Positions 1 to 5,952 of a stretch of DNA of 5,985 nt are shown one piece after another. The stretch's first letter is position 1; each line of letters starts with the position of its first letter. Source of the stretch: an uncultured Caulobacteraceae bacterium (GTDB taxonomy: Bacteria; Pseudomonadota; Alphaproteobacteria; Caulobacterales; Caulobacteraceae); contig CAISGS010000379.1 of assembly GCA_903884915.1 (NCBI GenBank), positions 1 to 5,985 of the forward strand, given 5' to 3'. The position numbers and the translations under genes are program-made. The notes below the pieces were generated by a model. It had not been told where the DNA came from and made no database searches. It saw only the letters and a list, made by a program, of their open reading frames with translations.

Positions 1-35
1 CATCCTCGTCCTTCGACAGGCTCAGGATGAGGATG
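1..35 (+). repeat. 35-nt intergenic palindrome, copy A
   Basis: A 7-bp outer stem (CATCCTC/GAGGATG), one G-T wobble position, a 4-bp inner stem (TCCT/AGGA) and an 11-nt apical segment TCGACAGGCTC. It is 31/35 identical to the reverse complement of the copy at 56-90, and all four differences fall in two base pairs that change together. It resembles the REP-like intergenic palindromes scattered through many alphaproteobacterial genomes (recalled, not searched). It lacks the GTAG signature of classic RAYT-linked REP elements. It could start before the window, so its outer limit is not certain. Confidence 0.85.
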
Positions 36-55
36 ACTGGAGCAGGCCTCGAAAT

Positions 56-90
56 CTTCCTCATGCTGAGCCTGTCGAAGCACGAGGAAG
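56..90 (-). repeat. 35-nt intergenic palindrome, copy B (inverted partner of A)
   Basis: Outer stem CTTCCTC/GAGGAAG, an A-C mismatch, inner stem TGCT/AGCA and apical segment GAGCCTGTCGA on the plus strand. It lies in opposite orientation to copy A across a 20-bp spacer (36-55), a REPIN-like arrangement. It begins six bases beyond the stop codon of the pump gene. In the operon transcript it would read with a G-U pair instead of the A-C mismatch, so the RNA hairpin is about 12 bp. No U-tract follows, so it is not a standard intrinsic terminator; protection of the mRNA 3' end or assistance to termination is inferred. Confidence 0.85.
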
Positions 91-96
91 ACGCTC

Positions 97-3000
97 TCAG
101 GCTTCGCCGCTCGGGGCGTCCTTGGGGGTGATCAGCTTGGCTAGCTTGGGCTTGAGCCAAAGTTCGAAATCATCGACCATTTCATAGACAACCGGCACCA
201 GCACCAACGACAGAATGGTCGAGGTGATCAGGCCTCCGATGACCGCCACAGCCATCGGCTGACGAAACTCCGAGCCCTTACCCAAGGCCAAGGCTGTGGG
301 CAGCATACCGACGGCCATCGCCACCGTGGTCATGATGATCGGACGGGCGCGTTCGCGGCAAGCCTCGATAAGGGCTTGGCGTTGGCTGGCGCCGGAACGC
401 TCCTGTTCGATGGCATATTCGACCAAGAGGATCGAGTTTTTGGCCGCAAGACCCAGAAGCATCAACAGACCAATCAAGGACGGCAGGCTAATGGCTAGAC
501 CCATGAACAGCAGCCCCAAGAAGGCACCGCCGATCGCGAGCGGCAAGGCCGACAGGATGGTGATGGGCTTAAAGAAGCTGCGGAACAACAGCACCAGAAC
601 GCCATAGATCATGCTGATACCAGCAAAGATCGCCGCTGCCAGAGCGCCAAACAGTTCCTTCATGGCCTCTTGGTCACCGACCTGAGCCTCGGTTACGCCC
701 TTGGGCAAGGCCTTCATGGTCGGAAGACCCTCGACCGCCGCGGCACCTTCGCCGAGCTGGGCACCGTTATTGAGGTCGGACTCGATGGTGATCTGGCGCT
801 TACGATTATAGCGGTTGATCTTGGCAGGACCGGCTTGGAAGGTCACATCTGCCACGGCATCCAGCGGGACAGTCTTACCCGTCACAGTCGGCACGCGAAG
901 GGCCTTGATGGTTTCCAAGTCGCTGCGGCTGTCCGGGGCCAAACGCACGCGAATAGGCACCCGGCGCTCGCCGTCGTTTAACTTTGACACATTGGCGTCA
1001 ATATCACCGACGGTCGCTACGCGGGCCGCTTGAGCGATCGATTGAGCCGTAACACCGAGACGCGCCGCCTCAGCAACACGCGGACGAATGACAATTTCTG
1101 GGCCACTGGGCGGCGAGGAGGGGCGAGGATCGGCAAGGACCGTTAGGCCGCGCATTTCACGCTCAACCTGCAGGGCGGTGCGCTCGAGCAGCTCACCATC
1201 TTCGCCGGTCAGAACGATCGACACGTCAGCACCGCCAAAATTGCCGAGCATATTAACCCGCGCATCCGGAATCTCACGGACCAGAGGCCTCATGACCTGC
1301 TTGATCTGGGTGACGGTAAGGTCACGCTTTTCGTTCAAGACCACCGTGATCGTGGCATCCCGCACATCTGCCGCATCACCACCTCCGCCCGGTCCCATCT
1401 GCATTACGCCGGACCCGACCTGAGCAAAGACCATCTTGGTTTCTGGCCGCGCCTTGAAGATCCGCGTGACCTCTTGAACCGTGCGTTCCATATCCACCAA
1501 GGTGGCACCGGGAGGGCCTTGAACCTTCACATAATAGAAGTTGGCATTGTCGGCGGGCTGGAAGCCTTTGGGCAGCAGGCCGGTCAGCATGATGCTCAAG
1601 ACAAAGATCACGCCGCCAATGGCCACCGAAATCCAACGATGGTCCAACGCCCAGTCGAGGGACTTGCGATAGAAACCATCGAAGGGCTTGCGCGGCTTGG
1701 CATGCATGGTCGGCTTGAGCAGATAGGCCGCCATCACCGGCGTCACGAAGCGCGCGACCACCAGAGAGAACAGCACGGCTACCGAAACGGTGAGACCAAA
1801 TTCCTTGAAGAACTGGCCTGAAATACCGGGTAGGAACGAGACGGGCGTAAAGACCACCACAATGGCCGCCGTTGTCGCGACCACGGCCAGACCGATAGAG
1901 TCCGCCCCTTCCATAGCCGCGCGATAGGGCCTTGCACCAGCCTGAATCCGTTTTTCAATGTTCTCGATTTCAACAATGGCGTCATCGACCAGAATGCCGA
2001 TCACCATGGTCAGGGCCAAGAGGGTAACCACGTTCAGGCTAAAGCCCATGATCGCCATGAAGGCAAAGGTCGGGATCAGCGAAAGCGGCATGGCCATGGC
2101 CGTGATCATGGTCGAGCGCCATTCCCGCAAGAACAGAAGCACCACCAAGGCGGCGAGGCCCATGCCCTCAACCATGGACAGGAGCGTGGCGTGATAGCTG
2201 GCCCGGGTCTCATCAACGACGGAGAAGATCTTAAAGAACTTGATATCGCGTCCAGCCTTGGTCTGCTCTTCCTGCAATTTGGCAACCGCAGCGACAACAT
2301 GGTCTTCGACCTGAACGTCGCTGGCTTCTCGGGTTTTCATGACCTCAAAGCCCACCACAGGGCGACCATCGAGGCGCGCAAAACCGCGGGGTTCAGAGGC
2401 CCCATCGCCGATGTCGGCAACATCCGACAGGCGAATAAAGCGCCCACCGGCAGGGATGGTGATGTTTCGAATGGCCTCGACCGTTGTCGCAGCGCCCAGA
2501 ACGCGAAGGGTTTGCTCACGCGAGCCTACCCCAGCACGACCACCGGGGGCGTCGACGTTAAAGGCGGTCAGGGCCTGATTGATCTCCGAACTGGTCAAGC
2601 CATAGGCGGCAAGGCGCTGAGGGTCGATGACGATATTGATTTCGCGCGACACTCCGCCGACCCGTCCGACCTGGGCCACGCCCTTTTCGCTTTGCAATTG
2701 ACGGGTAATGGTATCGTCGATGAACCAGCTCAGCTCGGCTTGGCTCATGCCGGGGGCCGAGACGGCGTAGGACAGGATCGGCGCGGAATCCATCTCGATC
2801 CGCTGGATGATCGGAGACTCTATTTCACGCGGCAAGACGGCCCTGGTCTGATCGACCTTTGAGCGGACCTCATCGGTCTTCTTTTGTAGGTCCTGACCCA
2901 GCTCAAAAAAGACCATCGTGGTCGAGACGCCCTGAACCACGGACGAGCGGATGCCACGAACATTGGACAGCCCGGCCAAGGCATTTTCGATGGGCCGGGT

Positions 3001-3198
3001 GATCTGGTTTTCCATCTCCGCTGGCGCTGCGCCGCTCTGAACCACCGAAATGGCCACTGCGGGGAAGTTCACATCGGGATATTGCTTGATCGGCAACATG
3101 CCATAGGAGAACAGGCCCGCTATGGTCAGGGCGATAAAGACCACCGCAACCGGAATGGGGTTGCGAATAGACCAGGTGGATACGCGAAGCTGCGACAT
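97..3198 (-). CDS. RND-family (HAE1/AcrB-like) multidrug efflux pump, inner-membrane permease
   Basis: A 1033-residue proton-driven exporter, close to the usual 1030-1050 of AcrB/MexB-type pumps and apparently intact. It shows the classic duplicated plan: TM1 near residues 13-33, a first periplasmic porter/docking loop at about 34-335, TM2-TM6 at about 336-492, TM7 near 523-543, a second periplasmic loop at about 544-848, and TM8-TM12 at about 850-1006. The proton-relay residues are present: the TM4 motif GILVDDAIVEIEN with Asp405-Asp406, Lys920 in the TM10 motif GLAAKNSILLVEYA, and the RARPIIMTT motif at 950-958. The FFKEFGLT segment at 463-470 is also typical. A run of glycines at 602-607 lies where AcrB has its switch loop. 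Upstream, GGTGAG (plus-strand 3208-3213) sits nine bases before the ATG, and the ATG overlaps the adaptor stop as TAATG. The periplasmic loops and partners favour drug-like amphiphiles over metals (inference); substrates are unknown. No frameshift or missing key residue was seen. Confidence 0.97.
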   Translation of the reverse strand: MSQLRVSTWSIRNPIPVAVVFIALTIAGLFSYGMLPIKQYPDVNFPAVAISVVQSGAAPAEMENQITRPIENALAGLSNVRGIRSSVVQGVSTTMVFFELGQDLQKKTDEVRSKVDQTRAVLPREIESPIIQRIEMDSAPILSYAVSAPGMSQAELSWFIDDTITRQLQSEKGVAQVGRVGGVSREINIVIDPQRLAAYGLTSSEINQALTAFNVDAPGGRAGVGSREQTLRVLGAATTVEAIRNITIPAGGRFIRLSDVADIGDGASEPRGFARLDGRPVVGFEVMKTREASDVQVEDHVVAAVAKLQEEQTKAGRDIKFFKIFSVVDETRASYHATLLSMVEGMGLAALVVLLFLREWRSTMITAMAMPLSLIPTFAFMAIMGFSLNVVTLLALTMVIGILVDDAIVEIENIEKRIQAGARPYRAAMEGADSIGLAVVATTAAIVVVFTPVSFLPGISGQFFKEFGLTVSVAVLFSLVVARFVTPVMAAYLLKPTMHAKPRKPFDGFYRKSLDWALDHRWISVAIGGVIFVLSIMLTGLLPKGFQPADNANFYYVKVQGPPGATLVDMERTVQEVTRIFKARPETKMVFAQVGSGVMQMGPGGGGDAADVRDATITVVLNEKRDLTVTQIKQVMRPLVREIPDARVNMLGNFGGADVSIVLTGEDGELLERTALQVEREMRGLTVLADPRPSSPPSGPEIVIRPRVAEAARLGVTAQSIAQAARVATVGDIDANVSKLNDGERRVPIRVRLAPDSRSDLETIKALRVPTVTGKTVPLDAVADVTFQAGPAKINRYNRKRQITIESDLNNGAQLGEGAAAVEGLPTMKALPKGVTEAQVGDQEAMKELFGALAAAIFAGISMIYGVLVLLFRSFFKPITILSALPLAIGGAFLGLLFMGLAISLPSLIGLLMLLGLAAKNSILLVEYAIEQERSGASQRQALIEACRERARPIIMTTVAMAVGMLPTALALGKGSEFRQPMAVAVIGGLITSTILSLVLVPVVYEMVDDFELWLKPKLAKLITPKDAPSGEA

Positions 3199-3200
3199 TA
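3198..3200 (-). other. TAATG stop/start overlap, adaptor to pump
   Basis: The adaptor stop TAA (minus strand, 3200 to 3198) shares its last base with the ATG of the pump gene. This is a standard termination-reinitiation arrangement and supports translation of both from one mRNA in fixed proportion. A modest GGTGAG upstream could also load ribosomes independently. Confidence 0.9.
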
Positions 3201-4346
3201 GCGGAGGCTCACCGTGGTGGACTCAACATAGGGCTTAACCACATCGCCGCTCATCACGAACGAGCCCGCGCCCTTGACCACAGTCGCGCCGACGGGCGGA
3301 CCTTCGAGCAGTTCGACAAAGCCACCGCTGCGCTGACCAGCCTTGATCTTGACCTGTTGGACCCTGTTGCCCTCACCGACCACCATCACCGAGGCCCCTT
3401 CAGCATCAAAGCGGATCGCCGCTTCGGGAACCACCGTCGCCTTACGGGTTGCACTATTGAACGCCGCCTGGGCATAGCCGCCCGGACGAAGGTCGTTGGA
3501 CACAGGCAGAAGAACGCGGATACGGCCAAGCCGTGACTGAGCATCAATGCGCGGGCTGATCAGGCGCACCTTGCCCTGAACCGTCTTGCCCGAAGGCAGG
3601 GTCACTTCAGCCCCATCGCCCACCTGAACCGTCGATAGGCTGCGCTCTGGCACTTCAGCGTCCAATTCGACAAGATTATCGCGAGCAATGCGGAAATAGG
3701 TACCGCCGCCGGAGATATCACCGGGGCGCACCGTGCGCTCCAGCACCCGGCCGCCGACGGGTGCGCGAATGGTCATCCGGGCCTGACGGGTCTTGAAATC
3801 ATTAAGGATCGCGGTTTGAGCCGCCAAGGCTGCTCGGCTGCTCTCAGCTTGAAACTGTCGTTGCTGTAGCTGCTCTTCCGACACCACACCTTGGCCTTGA
3901 AGGCCTACAACGCGGTCGGCTTGCAGTTGGGATTGGCGGGCCGCAACGGCCTGCTGGGCCACAAGGGCTGTCTGTTGCTCGATCTGCGCTTGGATCAGAG
4001 TGTCGTCCAGTTGCACCAAGGGCTGACCCGCGGCCACCACCGCGCCCTCTTCGACCAAGACCCGCGCCACGCGAAAGCCTGCCAGTTCAGAACCAACCGC
4101 CGCCTCTTCGCGCGAGACCAAAACGCCGCTCGCCACCAGACCGCCGGTCAATTCGCGGCTTTCAACCTTGATCACCCGCACCGAGCGCATATCCGCGGGC
4201 GCGGTAGCAGCCCCCTCAATCTTGGTCTTGCCAGACGAGCCCTTGCCGCAGGCGGACAGGCCGAAGGCTGACAGGGCCAAGGCCAGAAAAACCGCCGATG
4301 TTCGGGCGGTCAGGAGGGGAGATCGGGTCATGGGCAGAGGTCTCAT
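3198..4346 (-). CDS. RND efflux periplasmic adaptor (membrane fusion protein), lipoprotein
   Basis: A 382-residue AcrA/MexA-like adaptor that bridges the pump and the outer-membrane channel. A signal peptide ends in the lipobox L-S-A-C at residues 30-33, so the mature protein should be acylated at Cys33. Domains in order: first half of the biotinyl-lipoyl domain at about 86-115 (SELAGFRVARVLVEEGAVV then GQPLVQLDD), an Ala/Gln-rich alpha-helical hairpin at about 116-187, second lipoyl half at about 189-210 (TIRAPVGGRVLERTVRPGD), beta-barrel at about 227-297, and membrane-proximal domain at about 303-375. The ATG overlaps the channel gene stop as ATGA, and no Shine-Dalgarno sequence precedes it, which fits translational coupling. 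An in-frame ATG at 4331 (Met6, MTRSPLL) is an alternative start and would still leave a normal signal peptide. After the Cys comes Gly-Lys-Gly, similar to MexA (Cys-Gly-Lys-Ser), which is held at the inner membrane. Confidence 0.95.
   Translation of the reverse strand: MRPLPMTRSPLLTARTSAVFLALALSAFGLSACGKGSSGKTKIEGAATAPADMRSVRVIKVESRELTGGLVASGVLVSREEAAVGSELAGFRVARVLVEEGAVVAAGQPLVQLDDTLIQAQIEQQTALVAQQAVAARQSQLQADRVVGLQGQGVVSEEQLQQRQFQAESSRAALAAQTAILNDFKTRQARMTIRAPVGGRVLERTVRPGDISGGGTYFRIARDNLVELDAEVPERSLSTVQVGDGAEVTLPSGKTVQGKVRLISPRIDAQSRLGRIRVLLPVSNDLRPGGYAQAAFNSATRKATVVPEAAIRFDAEGASVMVVGEGNRVQQVKIKAGQRSGGFVELLEGPPVGATVVKGAGSFVMSGDVVKPYVESTTVSLR
4343..4346 (-). other. ATGA start/stop overlap, channel to adaptor
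   Basis: The ATG of the adaptor and the TGA of the channel gene overlap by four bases on the minus strand. The bases just upstream of this ATG are pyrimidine-rich on the coding strand (GGTTCCTCCCG) with no recognisable Shine-Dalgarno, so adaptor synthesis probably depends on ribosomes finishing the channel gene. Confidence 0.85.
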
Positions 4347-5758
4347 CGGGAGGAACCAGCGGTTTCAGGCGTGGACGGCCAGCCGCCGCCCAAGGCCTTA
4401 AAGGCCTGAACGGAGCGCTGAAGGGCGGTGACTTGAGCGGCGGTCATGGCAGAACGGCTCCCCCGCCAGGCGCGCTCGGCGTCCATAGCAGTGGCCAGAT
4501 CGATCAGACCGGCGGCATATTTCTTTTCGGCGGCAAGATAGGCGGTTCGCCCGCTGGCCTCCCCGGCGGCGAGCAGACGCACGCGCACGCGATCCGCCGC
4601 GAGGCGCGCCAAGGTGTTTTCAGTCTCACCAAAGGCCGTCTGGACCGTCTTTTGATAGCCAAACGCCGCCTGCTTGGTGCGGGCGTTTTGGACCTTAATC
4701 TGCTGGACCAAGCGCGGCAGGTCGAGGATCGGCACCGACATCCCGGCGCTCAAGGACCAGAACGAGGTGGTCGACCCATATTTCGCGGTCTGGGCATCGG
4801 ACCAGCCCGCGCCGGGCAGCAGGGTAAAGGTCGGGAACAGCGCCATACGGCTCAATGTGCGAAGACCCATCGCGGCTCTCAGCCGGGCTTCAGACTCGCG
4901 CACATCGGGGCGACGCTGAAGCAGGCTGCTCGGCACGGTCACCGGAACCTCTGGAACCGCGCCAAGGGCTGAGGTCAGGACGAGGGCTGAGGTCGGCTCG
5001 CTGCCCCGGCCCACCAGAACCAGAAGACTGCGCTTGGCAGCCTGAAGCTCGGCCTTGAGCCGCGCCTGCTCGGCCTTGGCTTGGCTGAGATCAGCATTGA
5101 CCCGCTCAGCGTCTGAACTGGACACGAGGCCACGCTCAGCCTTGGTGACGGCCATCTTGTAGAGTGCGTCTTGAATACGGACGGTCTCGTCAGCGTCGGC
5201 CAGTTGAATATCGAGACCGCGAACCTGAAAGACCTGCTGGGCGACATTGGCGGCGAGACTGGCCCGCGCGCCTTCGACCTCAAACCGCGCGGCGGACAGA
5301 TCGGCATTGGCCTTGCCACGCGCCACCAAACTGCGGCCAAAGAGGTCCAGTTCCCAGCTGACATCGAAGCTCGCGCCTGCGGTCTTGGTCTCGCCCGCCG
5401 TGGACAGAAGGGGGGAGCCGCCGCTCAGTTGATCTGTGTCAGACTTGCCCGTCTGCCCGCGCAGATTGCCTTGAGGATTAAAGCTAAACAGGGCCGCCGT
5501 GCGCAGGGCTCGCGCCTCGACCAGACGTGACTGGGCTAGCTGTGCATCCGGGGCAGAGATCAGGGCTTGAGTCACCAAGCCTTCAAGTTCGGCATCGCTG
5601 TAGAGCATCCACCACGCGTCAATAGCCGTGGGATCCACAGCGCTGCTCGCATCGGCGCTCTCATAGCCAGCTGGAAGTGCGCCTGCCGCCGGAAGGGTTG
5701 CGCACCCTCCAAGCAACGGTAGGGCCACAGCCATCATCAAAACCAGACGCTTCATCAT
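4343..5758 (-). CDS. NodT/OprM-family outer-membrane efflux lipoprotein (TolC-like channel)
   Basis: The outer-membrane channel of the pump: 471 residues from the ATG at 5758, typical for the family. A short signal peptide ends in the lipobox L-G-G-C at residues 16-19, so Cys19 is the likely acylated N-terminus. The family hallmarks follow in order: a Trp-Trp pair at 49-50, PDAQLAQSRLVEARA at 70-84, SFDVSWELDLFGR at 130-142, a long helical stretch with GLVSSSDAERVNADL at 210-224, LLQRRPDVRESEARLRAA at 279-296, FPTFTL at 308-313, FWSLSAGMSVPILD at 333-346, KYAAGLIDL at 413-421 and the NodT-type ending KALGGGW at 454-460. Two ATGs are in tandem (5758 and 5755). An AGG (plus-strand 5763-5765) lies four and seven bases before them respectively, so 5755 is equally or slightly more likely. 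An in-frame TTG at 5779 would add seven residues ahead of the signal peptide and is less likely. It is the first gene of the operon. Confidence 0.95.
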   Translation of the reverse strand: MMKRLVLMMAVALPLLGGCATLPAAGALPAGYESADASSAVDPTAIDAWWMLYSDAELEGLVTQALISAPDAQLAQSRLVEARALRTAALFSFNPQGNLRGQTGKSDTDQLSGGSPLLSTAGETKTAGASFDVSWELDLFGRSLVARGKANADLSAARFEVEGARASLAANVAQQVFQVRGLDIQLADADETVRIQDALYKMAVTKAERGLVSSSDAERVNADLSQAKAEQARLKAELQAAKRSLLVLVGRGSEPTSALVLTSALGAVPEVPVTVPSSLLQRRPDVRESEARLRAAMGLRTLSRMALFPTFTLLPGAGWSDAQTAKYGSTTSFWSLSAGMSVPILDLPRLVQQIKVQNARTKQAAFGYQKTVQTAFGETENTLARLAADRVRVRLLAAGEASGRTAYLAAEKKYAAGLIDLATAMDAERAWRGSRSAMTAAQVTALQRSVQAFKALGGGWPSTPETAGSSR

Positions 5759-5762
5759 ACTA

Positions 5763-5767
5763 CCTGT
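5763..5767 (-). promoter_or_regulatory. Probable ribosome binding site of the channel gene
   Basis: The coding strand reads ACAGG, then TAGT, then two consecutive ATGs. This is the only purine-rich stretch near the possible starts. It favours the tandem ATGs at 5758/5755 over the upstream TTG at 5779, which has no such site at a proper distance. It is weak, with only AGG matching the consensus core. Confidence 0.5.
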
Positions 5768-5772
5768 CAGCC

Positions 5773-5789
5773 GGTCCAACCGCAGGACC
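5773..5789 (-). promoter_or_regulatory. Small hairpin in the mRNA leader just before the ribosome binding site
   Basis: The coding strand carries GGTCC, a 7-nt loop TGCGGTT, and GGACC: a 5-bp GC-rich stem about 5 nt upstream of the ACAGG site. With a short bulge the stem can be lengthened by two C-G pairs. Such a hairpin could tune initiation of the first cistron, but a 5-bp stem arises by chance often. Confidence 0.3.
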
Positions 5790-5820
5790 TAGGGCCAATT
5801 GCAACAAAGACAATGGCTGT

Positions 5821-5840
5821 CATCTCGCACATGCGAAATG
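5821..5840. promoter_or_regulatory. Near-perfect 20-bp palindrome, possible second operator
   Basis: CATCTCGCA, spacer CA, TGCGAAATG: eight of nine arm positions are complementary around a 2-bp spacer, with a perfect TCGCA/TGCGA core. The loop would be too small for a good hairpin, so a DNA-binding dimer is the better reading. It lies six bases from the palindrome at 5847-5864, the two centres being 25 bp apart. The two arm sequences are unrelated, so if both are real they probably bind different proteins. Confidence 0.45.
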
Positions 5841-5846
5841 AACAGC

Positions 5847-5864
5847 GTAAACACAACTGTTTAC
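5847..5864. promoter_or_regulatory. Perfect 18-bp palindrome (GTAAACA-N4-TGTTTAC), probable operator
   Basis: Seven-base arms GTAAACA and TGTTTAC match perfectly around the 4-bp spacer CAAC. It is about 90-106 bp before the first start codon of the operon. The size and A+T-rich arms fit a homodimeric helix-turn-helix repressor. TetR-family proteins often control RND operons in this way, and Caulobacter TipR acting on acrAB-nodT is a known example. The identity of the binding protein here is inference, since no regulator gene is in view. Confidence 0.6.
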
Positions 5865-5952
5865 CAACCCCTAAAGGCCCTTAGACCGCTATCCTCCCTC
5901 TTAACTGCGTTTCATGAGGATTGTGTGTCACAGGCAAAGCGGGGCTCGGGGA

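Larger units (their letters stand above)
5759..5952. other. Upstream control region of the efflux operon, no gene seen
   Basis: This 194-bp non-coding stretch runs from the channel start to the third palindromic repeat and is more A+T-rich than the genes. It contains the operator-like palindromes at 5847-5864 and 5821-5840, leader hairpins at 5773-5789 and 5794-5817 (the latter with one bulged base), and a weak palindrome CTAAAGGCCCTTAG at 5871-5884. No good -35/-10 pair matches on the minus strand, so the promoter is inferred from position only. Only trivial open frames occur here. Confidence 0.7.

Noticed and set aside
1..90. CRISPR array
   Set aside because: The repeats are palindromic, alternate in orientation, and only two are adjacent, with a single 20-bp spacer and no cas genes.
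2191..2862. 223-residue plus-strand open frame antisense to the pump
   Set aside because: It lies entirely opposite an intact, strongly motif-supported RND gene, and its translation shows no recognisable domain. Long antisense frames are common in G+C-rich genes.
4298..4972. 224-residue plus-strand open frame antisense to the channel and adaptor genes
   Set aside because: It spans the overlap of two supported minus-strand genes, is low-complexity Gly/Arg-rich in translation and has no domain features.
5871..5884. CTAAAGGCCCTTAG as a third operator
   Set aside because: One mismatch in a short 14-bp palindrome. It is weaker than the two annotated sites and within what chance gives.
5901..5915. 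CtrA-like site (TTAA-N7-TTAA)
   Set aside because: Only the first TTAA half is present; the second half reads TCAT.
5902..5916. Four-codon minus-strand leader peptide (ATG AAA CGC AGT TAA)
   Set aside because: Too short to support, and lacks a ribosome binding site or an attenuator-like structure behind it.
5909..5937. Minus-strand TTGCCT-N17-TGAAAC as a sigma-70 promoter
   Set aside because: Only 4/6 and 3/6 matches. Other equally weak pairs occur throughout the region, so no promoter box is annotated.
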